Assembly (NCBI GenBank): GCA_904066235.2
Contig: CAJFCV020000006.1
Coordinates: forward strand, 5,394,001 to 5,458,000
From: Bursaphelenchus xylophilus
Taxonomy: Eukaryota; Nematoda; Chromadorea; Rhabditida; Aphelenchoididae
Reading direction: 5' to 3'
Length of the DNA: 64,000 bases
Both the position numbers and the translations under genes were made by a program. Of this stretch, positions 24,914 through 36,727 are shown in pieces. The first letter of the stretch is position 1; each line of letters begins with the position of its first letter. The notes beneath the pieces were generated by a model. The model saw nothing but the letters and a program-made list of their open reading frames with translations, did not search any database and was not told the origin of the DNA.

Positions 24914-25724
24914 TATACGATCTTCGAGTCGCTCTTGCCATAACTGACGCTCACTTATTTTGCTGATTTACGGGTATAGACTTTCTAAAATGACGGTAGA
25001 ATAAACTGACTCTTTTAAGAAAACATAGTCATAGAAATCGTATAGGTCAATGAAAGTAGTGTACATGGGTTACATTGTAAATGAGGCTGAAGTACTCTAA
25101 TCGATATGAAAGGGATATTTTGGGCAACTTTTTGTCTCACTTGTCTTGCAATTGAAATTTCGTGGTCCACCAACAAGGGAGGGAGAGCCAATTGGGTTAA
25201 ACATTGCTGAGGTCCAAAAATGAACGGAAAGTTTGAGTTCTGTGTGATTAGAATTACGTGCGTTGTTTCTATTACGAGAAATATTCGCTTGTCATCCTTC
25301 GCCTTATGCATAAAGCACACACTGTACGAATTCTTGAAATATTTCTGGAAAGCCGGAATAGCGATAACTGAAGGAGTTCCGGGATCGTCGACCTATCCAA
25401 TTGGAATGACGTCCCGAGTGAATCACACTCTTATTTGTTTATCGTAACTTTCTGAAAAGCTATGATTTCCGAATTGAAAGGCTTTGTATAATATACAAAG
25501 CCTTGATGAACTTTAGAACCAATTCAGCCCATTGAAAGTGTTCAAATCAATCTCATCACAAGATGTCACCTTTTCACACACTCGCCCTGTACTTGGCAAT
25601 CTTTTTTCGATATACGAAATTTGCATAACTTCCATAAAAATTATTATTTTCGAAATCTTTTATATTCTTTCCTCTTTCTTCCACTATCTGTTCATACGGG
25701 TGCTGTCGATTTTTTTATCCGACC
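24914..25724. other. Intergenic region between the tandem glycosyltransferases
   Basis: About 810 bases. Overlapping frames on both strands (25015-25320 minus, 25220-25447 plus) have no recognised domain and are mutually exclusive. It probably carries the promoter of the downstream copy; no repeat or RNA gene is seen. Confidence 0.4.
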
Positions 25725-28700
25725 ATGCGCTGGAGACGTTTGAGTAGGCGGTTGATATACGCTATGTCCCAGAAGATACGACGATGTTGGCCGATAGTAA
25801 TTTCTCTTTTTTTCCTCGTCTCCGGGCTCTGGATTATGGCTAGTGGACTTGGAGTTGTCGACTTCTTGTATGAGGAGGACTTCACGGACTTCAAATGGTG
25901 CGATGTTAATGTCAAGGATCAGGTCAGGCAGTACAAATTGTAGAATTCAATTTTCAGTAGAGCAGTTTATATAATACTATTAACTATAGAAGCATTATCT
26001 ACTACTTTTTAGGTTCAAAGAGAGCTAAATGGAGGGCTTCCAGCTTCAGAATATTTGGTTAATGACATGGAGAATATCAAGATGTTTTCAGATCCTCTAA
26101 GGTGCCAAGAAGCTCGAAACGACACTCTCCTAATCATTGTAAAGACAGGTGCTGATCGTATAGAGGTATGTATGGGTTTAAAACACGATTTTTGAGTCAG
26201 GGCATCAGCGGTGGGCTTAGGAAAAAATCGATTTTGAGATTTTTGGCTTAAGACAGTCGGTAGCACTTGTGGAAGAAAAGCTAAAAATAGTTTTGCCTAA
26301 TTATCCCCGGAAGGCATATTTTTTTACAAAATACGTTTTTACACTTCAAAGCCTCTGGAGGCCGATAGGATTCGACCACGGAGATTAAACCGGGCATACA
26401 AGGGTTTTTGACACCGAGGAATCTGAAAATCGTAGCATTTTTACCGTCGGATTACTGTAACATGGTCATACTGTAATCCGGTCGATAAAAATCGACGATA
26501 ACTTCTTTAGATCAAAAATGCCACAGGATTTTATTGCAGATTCGGAATCAGCATAAAATTCTGCTCCGGATACATGTAAAATATGTTCAAAATTCCGTGG
26601 CCCAACCTCTGTAGTATAGTGGTTGTGCGCCAGGATTATCAATCTGGCGACCCTGGTTCGATTCCCGGTGGCTGCAAATGGCAGAAAATGGACTATAAAA
26701 GGGCGGAAACTTGGAGAAAAGGGAAAGTAAATTACAGAAAATTAATTTTATGCTACTTAGGACCAGTTTTAAAGTTTTTGCACGAATTCCGCATAAATTA
26801 CGGTTTTTATGGAAAACGCCTCACAGCATTCGTAAGATCGCCCCAAATGGCAACTAAAGAGTTGTGGTGAATCTACATAACGCTTGCGAACCAATGTTCA
26901 TCATATCCGCCGAGGAATGCAATATAAAACAAAATAAAACAGTTATTTAATTTTCAGATGGAAGGACGCATGTTATAGCCCCGTAGTTTAGCCTCTGTTC
27001 CTTACCAACTGAGTCTCCATGTAGATTTATCATTAGAACGTCCACGCGCTCCGTTTTTCATGGGATACGCAAGACGGCCTAAGTTTTACAAGCTGTGTGA
27101 TCCCGGTGCTATTAGGGAATCTTATATGACTTTTTGTGAATCTTATATGACTTTTTGGTCAAATATTGTTCTGCTCGATAAACCTCGGCCGCAGCTCGCC
27201 TTCTTAAAAACCCGAATTTGAAAGAAAACCCAGGCTATCCCAAAAATTTAACCAAATAAGCAGAAATGGACTTATTTTCGCAGTAGGAAGCCTCAGTAAC
27301 CCCTTCTGTAAATTTTAACCAGATTGCTCCACTTTCCGGAAAGCTATAAGGCGTTTTCCATAAAAACCGTAATTTATGCGGAATCCTTGCAAAAACTTTT
27401 AAACTGCTCCTAAGTAGCATAAAATTAATTTTCTGTAATTTATTTTCCCTTTTTTCCAAGTTTCCGCCCTTTTATAGTCCATTTTCTGCCATTTGCAGCC
27501 ACCGGGAATCGAACCTGGGTCGCCAGATTGATAATCCTGGCGCACAACCACTATACTACAGAGGTTGGGCCACGGAATTTTGAACATATTTTACATGTAT
27601 CCGAAGCAGAATTTTATGCTGATTCCGAATCTGCAATAAAATCCTGTGGCATTTTTGATCTAAAGAAGTTATCGTCGATTTTTATCGACCGGATTACAGT
27701 ATGACCATGTTACAGTAATCTGACGGTAAAAATGCTACGATTTTCAGATTCCTGGGTGTCAAAAACCCCTGTATGCCCGGTTTAATCTCTGTAGTCAGAT
27801 CACATCGGCCTCCAGAGGCTTTGAAGTGTAAAAACGTATTTTGTAAAAAAATATGCCTTCCGGGCAAAATTGGGCAAAAATATTTTTCGCTTTTCTTCCA
27901 CAAGTGCTACCGACTATTTTAAGCCAAAAATCTCAAAATCGATTTTTTCCTAAGACCGGGCCCCACTACTGGCTGACGCAGTGACTCAAAAATCGTGTTT
28001 TAATAGTTTTTAAGGTTTACCTTATTTCTAACTGCATTATCTGTTATTAGGGTTGTTAATTTGACAGAATTTTTCACAATGACGTAAAATTGCGTCATAT
28101 TGCCATCATTTTGGCTAAACTGTAGATTCAGCTATACGAAGCTTTCACACGCGAGTTTAACATACACTATGATGAATACGTTAATAGTAGTCGTAATTTT
28201 ACTTCTTATTTTATCGGTCGTTTTGACAGGAAGGAGAATTTAGTTTAGTTAATGAATGTTTGCCCTTCTAAGGCATATCACGAGCTATTCATTTATAAGT
28301 TTATTGGGTGTTCAATAACAGGTCAAATACAATAGATTACAATTATGATATCTAAGCGGGTCACATACGCATGGTACACAACGAATCTATTGTTCGCCCG
28401 TGGGTTTTGCTCGTACATTGCTGGAGCGTCCCCAGAAAACCTTACGACCCATCCGGGGAGCTCGGCCTGGTATAGGATAAGTGGCTGGCCTGCAGCGAAA
28501 GGGGCCTGTTTATAGATAGCCAATTGGCTATTTGACAGTACATATGAACCCAACGAATCCGTAGCGGTGATGTGATGGTCTGTATATGCCATCACGCTCC
28601 CGAGGATGACGTTGACCCTCCGTGTGAACAAGAGGGTGAGTGGGACAGCTGTTGTCCGAACTACGGGAAGGCCGTTGACCTGATAGCTCTAGGGGCCCCA

Positions 28701-30957
28701 TTTGGTTGTTGAACTTCTCGTTCTGGGACTGGGGGCTCGGCTCGTTCCGGGATCGGGTCTTCCTGAACTGCAGGTTTTACGTCCATGGCGTCATTTGGCG
28801 GTTGGGCTGCCCAAGCCTCAATATTGATCAGCGCCTCCTCAATTCCATCTTCAGTGTGGTATTACGAGTGGCTGTAGCGGTACAGCTTCTTCGTTGAGGC
28901 TAAGTGTCGATATGGATTTGGACAAAGACATAGTGCGTTCGTCTCTACAATATAAAGTTTAATATGACAAGGAAAGTACTTGTATGGGGGCTCCTACTTT
29001 TTGACGGGACATATCTCAAAAAATCAGAAAAAATGTGCTGATCAAGGATATATAGATCTTAGCTGCCCATTTTAGGTTTTTAGGGGTGAAAACTCAATCG
29101 GAAGTTGACTTAAAGTCCTATATGAACCCCTTTTCGCTTAATTTTTCACAGGTTTACAATTTTTATTTTGGCTTAAAATGATGTTTATTGAGTTTCTAAG
29201 ACGTAATAAGACTGTCTTGGCCCAAAAATTTATTTTTCCGACCTTCAACTTCAAAAAAAGTTGATTCAGCCCAAAAGGGAAATCGAACCTGTGCGGCGTC
29301 ACCCTCTTGATTCCCAGACTACGGCACTAACCACTCGGCCACACCGCTCTCTTCCGAAGGAAGAGACTGACTGCGCTTTTTATCGTTTCGAATGCCTGCG
29401 CCTTTTGTAGGGAAATTAAGCCAGTTTTTGGGCATTTTCACCCCTAAAAACCTAAAATGGGCAGCTAAGATTTATATATCCTTGATCAGCGCATTTTTTC
29501 TGATTTTTTGAGATATGTCCCGTCAAAAAGTAGGAGCCCCCATAAAAGTACTTTCCTTGTGAGAATAAAAAAAATAAACAAGATCGCGTCCGTTCGCTAC
29601 CGCTGTCCCAGCATATAATAATGAATGCGGGGCCGGAGCTTGCTCCTATAATCATTGATATCAGTTTTATCTGTTATCTTGTCTTTCTCAGACTTTTCTC
29701 TGCGGTCGCGGGAGATGCGGTAGTCGTAACAAAGGACGCCTTTGATCTCAGTTGCGTCAATGCACTTTTGTTCGTTGGAATCGTTTTGCGATTCGACGGT
29801 TCCTGTATACAAGGGTCCGTCCGGCGTCTTGTACCGCTTGACGTGGTTGAGGTGAACCATAATTGGCTTGTTGCGTGGGTCGTCCATGCTCACAATGGTA
29901 CAATGAGGGGGACTAATATCGATGACCCGGTAATACCCTACCCATCTTGGTAGGAGTTTAGGATGACACAATCAACAAAAACTTTCCAAAAAAGTTCAAT
30001 TTGACAATCAAAATGTCAAAACAATTTGACATGATGAATATGACGGCAACTCGACAACGTGACTCAACACGTTGTCGAAGTTAACGACCCTATTTATTAC
30101 ACTTTTCTTTCAGCGACGGAATGCTTATCGCGCAACATTATCGAGGATAAAATCGAGGGCTGGATGGAATATACAAACGGTATTCGTAATGGGGCATCAT
30201 GGAAATAACATCAACACCTTGATCGAGGAAAACAAAAAATATATGGACATGATTATTGGAGATTTCCGGGATCATTACTACAACAACTCGTATAAGGTAA
30301 GTCAACTCTCTTCATCTCTTTTATTGCTATTTTAGTTAATTTATGCTATGAAAACGGCCATGAATTTCTGTTCGGAAGTCCCGTTTCTCCTCTCACTGGA
30401 TGATGATTACATTATCAATATCGATAATGTCATCAGATATGTGAGTGGCCGAGTAAAAGATGAAAAGTTATATGCTGGATGGAGAATGTACGGAGAACCT
30501 TATCGATATCGATTCAACAAGTTTGGAGTGAGCGAGGATCTCATATTTTATATTGTTTTAGTTGACCTTGAAAGAGTATCCGTACAATTTATTTCCTCCG
30601 TTTATAACTGGAGGCATGGTTTTCTGGTCTCCGTTAGCTGTCAAAGAGTTTTACACTGCGATGAAGTACTGTAAAATGCACAAATTTGACGACGTTTGGA
30701 TGGGTAAGCCTTTATTTTCAACTTTTGAGCCTTTTATTCTAATTTGTTTAGGAATCCTTGCTTATCTCCTAGATTATCATCCTCAATCACTCCCTGAAGC
30801 CAATGTCCATCGAAGTAAGGACATAAAAACCCCGTCTTTAGATGGGAAGCTTGGAGAACATGGGTATTCCGCATCAGAGATTGCAGATTACCTTAGATAC
30901 CTCAATTCGAACACATCTCAACCTACAGATCTCAGAACTGACGCCCGTAACAACTGA
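25725..30957 (+). CDS. GT31-like beta-1,3-glycosyltransferase, second tandem copy
   Basis: Paralogue of the gene at 23654. Exon 1 (ATG 25725) gives the basic head and anchor PIVISLFFLVSGLWIMASGL; exon 2 (about 26012-26166) ends TLLIIVKTGADRIE. An intron of about 3.9 kb (26167-30112) follows, filled with mobile-element debris, and the frame resumes at 30113 with RRNAYRATLSRIKSRAGW, the exact position of the same short intron in the upstream copy. Family motifs are intact: DMIIGDFRDHYYNNSYK, SLDDDYIINIDNV, FPPFITGGMVFW and FDDVWMG. The C-terminus is longer than in the first copy and ends at 30955-30957. With all motifs and splice sites kept, the gene is likely functional despite the invaded intron. 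Confidence 0.83.
26601..26675 (+). other. tRNA-like segment with pol III boxes A and B, left arm
   Basis: TAGTATAGTGG at 26612-26622 matches box A and GGTTCGATTCC at 26655-26665 matches box B, with a hairpin-forming CGCCAG...CTGGCG between them at the anticodon-arm position. The acceptor stem does not pair and the anticodon loop is too long, so it is not a working tRNA. It resembles the tRNA-derived head of a SINE. Confidence 0.6.
27495..27570 (-). other. tRNA-like segment with pol III boxes A and B, right arm
   Basis: Inverted copy of the 26601-26675 segment with the same boxes A and B on the minus strand. One T-arm base differs (CCCAGG here, CCCTGG in the left copy). It is also unable to form a standard acceptor stem. 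Confidence 0.6.
28095..28250. repeat. Dispersed repeat copy (second copy at 3603-3775)
   Basis: Same order of landmarks as 3603-3775: CATTTTGGCTAA, ACGAAGCTTT, TATGATGAATACGTTAAT, ATCGGTCGTTTTGACA and AATTTAGTTT. It lies just beyond the foldback element and before the retroelement-like frame, again inside an intron. Confidence 0.6.
28323..28640 (-). pseudogene. Open frame of unknown origin within repeat-rich intron
   Basis: About 105 codons stay open on the minus strand (stop near 28323) with ordinary amino-acid composition, containing LPVVRTTAVPLTLLF and WVVRFSGDAPAMYEQN. A second frame upstream (about 28870-28680) is proline- and glutamate-rich and stops before it. No family is recognised. 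Lying beyond an integrase fragment of the same strand, it may be a further remnant of the same retrotransposon, or the remains of a captured gene. Confidence 0.35.
28968..29562. mobile_element. Inverted-repeat element with tRNA-like core, about 600 bp
   Basis: Arms of about 120 nt (28968-29090 and 29440-29562) are near-perfect inverted copies, sharing GGGGGCTCCTACTTTTTGAC near the outer end. The interior contains, on the minus strand near 29275-29370, a Ser/Leu-tRNA-like box A (TGGCCGAGTGGTTAG) and box B (GGTTCGATTTCC). No coding frame. It separates the integrase fragment from the 28323-28640 frame, so it may have inserted into an older retroelement. Confidence 0.7.
29597..29971 (-). pseudogene. 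LTR-retrotransposon integrase C-terminal fragment
   Basis: The minus-strand frame starts HPKLLPRWVGYYRVIDI and continues with an IMVHLNHVKRYKTPDGP segment, the pattern of the C-terminal integrase domain of Ty3/gypsy-type pol (L-P-R-W-x-G-Y-x-V-I followed by VH-x-N-H-V-K-RY). A stop lies directly upstream in frame, and no catalytic core, reverse transcriptase or LTR is found, so it is a 5'-truncated relic antisense within the host intron. Confidence 0.6.
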
Positions 30958-31066
30958 ACAACGCATTTATAAACATTAAAGCGTTCTGAAACCACGTTGT
31001 TTTTATTTTAGAAGTCTCAAAAGATTAGATATATTACTTTGTACACTACAATGGATATGTTGCTTT

Positions 31067-34000
31067 TTATTCATCGAATGGATACTTTTTATGATTGACC
31101 GCTGAAAGGCATGGATCCCCGCGACATGACTCGACTTGCTCTTTCATTCCGCTCTGGCAGGTCCTAAATATTACCGTAATTTCAATGCAAAAAATATTTT
31201 GGTTTAGTCATCATATAAGGAGACCCTCAGGTTTTCGTACATAAAAGATGAAAATTGTTCTTACCGACAAGGGCACGTCCTGGTCCTTCTCCTTTCCCCC
31301 TCTCCGTCGCACGGTGCATTGCACTGAGTCCATTCTGTCCAACTTAACCATTCACAGCTGTCCAGCGAGTCCAATATCTGATCAATCTTTTCATCCTCGT
31401 CCTTATTATTATGTCTCTTCGAATTCCTTGGTTTCTTTTCCAGCCGATCTTGCAGAATATCTCGGCTTACAGCCAAGACTGCCGCCGAAGGTTTTTTATC
31501 CAAATTTGGAGCACTGCAAGCTGTTTGCTGGACGGAAGGGCCCATGCATTCACAGTTTGTGAGGAGAGCCTTAAGTCCAACGCATAACCGAGTCCTCTTT
31601 CTCAGCAGATCTTTCCCACAATGACCCCAATCAGTCCATTCTGACCAGTAACAACTGAGGACGGGATCTTCATCTTCTTTGGTCAGATCTCGGTTCTCTC
31701 GCTCCGAAGACATTGGCTGATCTCGCTCTTGAATTTCACAGCCCTAAAGAAAGATAAATGAATTTTGATTATGATCAGTACAAGGTAGTGTTTTACTGCT
31801 TACAGCTGGAGTACAATCTTCTGTTTCCACGTCATCTCCATCACATTCACATGGAGAAGCTCTTGCCACTCTGCTCTTCACATCGTAACTCTGATCTCCT
31901 CCTGAACTCTCTTTTTGTTTACATGCTCGAGTTCTCGCTTTGTGACCCTAAAGTGATCAACATTATCCATGGCCATCTTAATGCCAGGACATGTCATTTC
32001 TAATATAACCTACCTTCTCGCAAGATCCTCTACAAGTATTCCATGGTCCCCAACTTCCCCATTCGCATTTCTGATTAGCTAGCATCATCTGATTGACCGC
32101 CATGACCAGACTATCTCTGTCATTGTTATCCCTGGCTTCATAACTTGTGATCTCGGTCGAAGATCCTTTCCCTTTTTGTCCGCTCTTGGAATGCCCACTG
32201 ACTGCTGCTGGTTGGACTTGAATTTGACCGAATGGTTTCCCTCCTCCCTCTTGTTGTCCCTTCCCCCGCTGTCCCGTTCCCAATGCAGCTCCATTTCCGC
32301 AGGCATTTCGAACTTCTGAAGCGTCGCATTGATCAGTCTCTACTGCTTTTCCAGGACATTCACAGCCCTTTCCAAACGGACTGGCTAGGCTTGGCCCTGC
32401 TGGGAAACCCGTTCCCAAGGATGCTCCAAATGGTGATGGGGCCGGGACTCCAGTGAATGCATTAACCGCCTGAGGGTAATTATTTGTTTGTTGACCAATA
32501 ATTGGCTGAACAAAAGGCTGATTGGCATAGATCTGAGGGGCTGGTGCTGTTAGATAAGTACCTGGCTGAGCGCCAAATGGAGCTTGCCGTTTGGAACGAC
32601 CGATCTCTTCAGTGTACCGTTTGACGTCTAAAATTATGCAAAAAATAATCAAAAGGGATCAAAGTGAGCATACGGTCATGCTGCGGAGGTCTTGCGTAGA
32701 TATTGATGTAATTCGCCGGTGCTGGCGGCGGTGGTTCTCCCGATGAGACACCCAAGGCGCTACCTTGACCATGCGTGTGGAAGGGAACTTGAACTTGACA
32801 AGAGCGACTTCTGTAACAAATATTAGATGTTACATCAAAATCGCATGTCCAAAATAATCCCAAAGCCTTTTCTCACCGCAATCTCTGCCCCGAATGACAA
32901 GGGTTGTTACAATCAGTCCAAGCTGACCAGCTACTCCATTCACAACAAGGTCCAGCATCGCATTCTTTTTGTTCGGAATCAGCCCCAGGGCATCCTTCTG
33001 GGGCATCTCGTAACTCCAGAACCGTCGCTTTAATCGGGGCTCTTCTTCGTTCGGCCGCTGCGCTCTGAGTGACCTCCAGAACTTGCTCTTGTAGCCGGGC
33101 TTTCTGTTTCGTCGAGCGATTCTTCTTGGTCGTTGTGCTGTTCTTCAATCGTTGGGCGCGCTCAATTAAACGGGCTTTGATCGCGTCTGCAATTATAATA
33201 TAAAATGTGAGTCAGCGATGCTGCAATGTTACACAAGAAGCCCTGCAGAACTCACCGTTGTCATCAGAGCTTCCCTCCCGGCTGGATTCAGTCACCGGTT
33301 CCACTTCCGGCCCATCATTATCATCTTCCTGCTCCGGTGATGGCTCTGGTCTTAGTCCATCTAAGCCGGCTCCTCCCAATTCTTCATCACTTGGTAGCAC
33401 TGCCCCAGGCAACACATCATCCTTGACACACTTCCTTTTCCTTGAAGTTAGTCCTCTTCCACAGGACTCAGAGCAAGTTGTCCATTCCGACCATTGATCC
33501 CAATACGGACAGACCGCCTGCTGACAGAATCTGATCTCCCTGTCGCCTCCTGTGCATCCAAAACCTTTAGGTTCGCATTCTCGTTGTCTGGTTTGTTGCC
33601 CATGACCACAAGTGGCACTGCAGCCAGTCCAAGACGACCAGGATCCCCAATGGGGACAGGGGTCGAGTTGGCAGGCTGATTGATCTTGTGCTGTGCCTTC
33701 GCAGAATGCTGAGGGCACTCCTTCGTAACGGCATTCCCTGAAAGAAAATATTTCTATTACTCCTGGCCAAAAACGAATTCATACAATTGTGGAAATAACG
33801 TACCTTGTTCTTAGCCGTGACCCCTCATCTCCACAACTCTTTGAGCATTGTCCCCAAGGTGTCCATTGAGTCCATTCTGGGCATGGCTGTGGGTTACATA
33901 GCAAATGTTCTTCATGGGGTCCAAGACAATCATCGCCCAGTCCATTCAAACATTCTCTCCGACGAACCTTCAAGTAACCCATCCAATTACAAATATGTAC

Positions 34001-35633
34001 TCTTACTCTTTCCCCCATTCCACAAGTCTTCGAGCACTCTGACCATCGCTCCCATTGTCCCCATGTAGGACAAGCCTTGTTTTCACATGGCTGATGATCA
34101 GCCGAGGGTCCCTTACATTCCGCGGATCCAGGAGGAATGCATTCTCTAATTCGTCGTTGAACCCCTTGTCCACAAGTTGATGAACACTCTCCCCACGGTG
34201 TCCAATTAGTCCATTGAGGGCACGCTTCTTCCGCACATTCCCTGACATCTTCCCTGGGTCCAACGCAGTCTTGTCCGTTCCTGCAAACACGAGTTCTGGT
34301 CTTCGTTCCTCCTCCGCACGAGGCTGAGCATCTTCCCCATTCGGTCCACTCACTCCACACATTACATTCGGGCTGAATACAAGGTTCATCCTTGGATGGA
34401 TCTCCTGAATATACCATATTATATTGCTCTTGATGATTTACCATCACAATCATCTTCATTTCCAGTAGAACAAGTCCGTTTTCTCATCCGAACACCCTTT
34501 CCACAAGTCACGGAGCAAGTCCCAACAGGCAGCCACTCCGACCAGGTTGGTCTCACTTCTTTTGGAAGTTCAATTCCCGCTGTTGGCCTGGCCGCACCGT
34601 TTCCACATTCATATGGAGGTCTTAATGGACTGCAAGGATAGGAAACACCACTGGGATAAGAGATAATTTGAGCTGGATAGGCACCTGGAGGCTGGATTGG
34701 AGCGCAAACACCATCTACAAATAATCTACATAAGAAATGAAGTATTTACTTGGACAAAGTCCGCCAAATCCGGGTCTCGCAAAGCCCTGAGGGCCTGTGA
34801 GATAGGCTCCTTTATTCGGATCAACATTTCCAGCGAATGCCGACAAAGCCTGCCCAGCCCCTTGCTGCTGTCCAACGACTGGTTGAATTGGCCTGAGGGG
34901 TTCTTGTTTCCTCGGCACAGGAGCTCCAGCATCTCCACCATTGGCATTCAGGTCATTGTCAAAATTCTCGCTACTTGTTTTACTTTTAATTTTACTCCCA
35001 TTGAAGGGATATAGTGGTTTCTCTGGAGCCAGATAAGTCTCTTTTCCAAGGTCATCTCTTCGTTCAAATTGTCCCGAAATTCGTCGATGGATTGTTGGAA
35101 TTCCGTTGAGAATTCGTCGAAGAGATGGGCTCAGAGTATCGAAGAAATCGCGAGATTGATCCGCCACCTTTGATGGACAGGAATCGAGTATTTCGAATAT
35201 TGTAGATTGAGGCTCATGGCGTGAGACTTGCCGCAGAAGAACGTAATCCGTCTCGGAATTCACATTATACAGCTGACACAAGGGTTTATGGCGCTAAAGT
35301 AAGGTTAAAATAATGATCAAAAAAATTAGGTTTATTAATGCTCAAGTTAGACTTTAGTGGAGCTTACTTTCGACTGAGCTTGTATATACACTACCGATTT
35401 ACAGGACTCCCAGCTCTCGATACACCTTTCCACGCAATCATTTGGACTGGAACTCTCAATTCGCTGATAAAATCCGATTTTCTCGACTGCGAAGCCTTTC
35501 TTCATACATATTGTTCTTTTGGCATCTTAAAGGCGACATAGCAGAGGTTAAAAGACCAAGACAGTATAAAAAATATTAACCTACCACCAACTGAGATCAA
35601 CAATAACACCAGGAAAGGCACCGATCTGAACAT
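31067..35633 (-). CDS. Secreted PAN/apple and multi-TSP1-repeat protein
   Basis: Large extracellular protein. The first exon (ATG 35633) encodes a signal peptide, MFRSVPFLVLLLISVG. The next two exons give an apple/PAN-like module (CMKKGF...CVERCIESWESCKSVVY...PLCQLYN) followed by a segment with IHRRISGQFERRDD. Then come eleven thrombospondin type 1 repeats with W-x-x-W and C-S-x-(S/T)-C-G: for example WSEWTEWGRCSASCGGG, WTNWTPWGECSSTCGQG, WGSWSSWTGCSATCGHG and WDQWSEWTTCSESCGRG. The first seven are canonical; the last four (from about 32935 down) are diverged, separated by Gly/Pro/Gln-rich linkers, one with a furin-like RSKR (near 32590). The final exon ends with CRGDPCLSAVNHK and a stop at 31067-31069. 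TSP1 repeats usually mediate matrix or receptor binding and bear C-mannose and O-fucose; here the WxxW motifs suggest C-mannosylation. No transmembrane segment seen. The specific orthologue is not identified. Confidence 0.9.
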
Positions 35634-36727
35634 TTAACTCATCTAGGGTGGCTACAGCGACTGTAAACAGAATATTAACTTTGTTTGTGGAGCCTTCTTT
35701 AAACGTCTCTTCGTACGAAACAACAAGAAGTTGGAGGTGAAGGTCGAGAAGAAAGTGAGGAAAGGAAAAAGCTTTGAACGAAAATTGAAATCAAATTCGT
35801 AAGAACCTTTTATGAAGAGGCTGTAATAAGTAGTGCCCTTCAAGCAATAAAGCCATCAGAAGGCCTTCATAATGAAGTTACGACACTTGATATTATTTTA
35901 GACATAAGTTGAAAAAGGATGATAAGTTGAGAAGAAAGGTCATGGAGAAGGTGAGGAGTATAATGAGGAGGTCTTTACTGCATTAATCACACAAGCATGA
36001 CCACGAGATACGAAACTTGAGGAACTTATAATTGCATCCGAGGAAGACCTTAGCCGAACAAAGATGAGAATTGGTAAGTAAAATCATGGAAATCACCAAC
36101 GAAATGGAATCCGAAAAGAAGACGGAGAAGGCACAAATCAAGCTGAAATGCGGTCAAAACTTTGCAGTACGAGATAAAACATGCTAGGAATGGAGAACTA
36201 ATCCTCTGTTATGTCATCCGCCATCGCAACGTCTCGCGATTAGCCGATTATACTCCGAGCAATTAACGCATAAGAGAAGGCGCTGATCAAATTCAAAAAA
36301 CTTCTGAAATTACGGAGTAAATGGATGAAATGAAGAAGCTTCGTATCTTCTTTAAGCCTTTCTGGATGGATCAATTATACCTCGCCGTCGCTTCGTCTTT
36401 CAGGTTGGATCTACAGAGCAAAAAGCAACCAAAAACAAATAAAGAAGGAGAAGGGAAACGCACGATGTTCCACTGACTTTTACCGCGTCATTTGGCAAGT
36501 CTAATATTGTGGTAAAGATAGAGTTTGGGTTACCCCACACACCAAATACTTGCAAGGAATGAGGTGTGGAACCATTGGAACATATTCGTTTAAGAACAAC
36601 AGAAGCTTTCCAAAATTCTAAAATTTCACCTTATTTCAGACCCTAAATTTACATAAAACTCAAAAATCAAAAACGAAACCGTTGACTTCATTCTTTTTTT
36701 ACTTTCCTATTACCCTTCGGCGACGGG
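35634..36727. other. Intergenic region between TSP1 and CK1 genes
   Basis: About 1.1 kb between divergent gene starts. The only coding-like trace is the short frame at 35660-35806 described separately. The rest is AT-rich with scattered purine-rich tracts (GAAG/AAGG) on the plus strand and no sustained frame. Confidence 0.4.
35660..35806 (+). pseudogene. Possible nuclear receptor zinc-finger relic
   Basis: A plus-strand frame reads CKQNINFVCGAFFKRLFVRN, resembling the recognition helix of nematode nuclear receptors (C-x-x-C-x-A-FF-R/K-R), followed by a basic Lys-rich stretch and a stop. The second cysteine expected before AFF and the rest of the domain are missing. If real, it is a decayed fragment. 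The match is short and could be chance. Confidence 0.2.

Larger units (their letters stand above)
26180..28001. mobile_element. Foldback element, about 1.8 kb, in glycosyltransferase intron
   Basis: Two inverted arms of about 650 nt (26180-26825 and 27345-28001) flank a centre of about 520 nt that is not repeated. Termini read AAAACACGATTTTTGAGTCA and its inverse. Each arm carries a tRNA-like segment. There is no transposase frame, so it is non-autonomous. The arms are close to identical over long stretches but have scattered differences, suggesting a moderately recent insertion or ongoing conversion. Its left end is 13 nt downstream of the 5' splice site at 26167. Terminal and internal sequences are shared with the element at 47149-48565. 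Confidence 0.85.

Noticed and set aside
26985..27030. Box A-like TCAGTTGGTAA on the minus strand in the centre of the foldback element
   Set aside because: No box B or matching stems; too short to call a tRNA or SINE.
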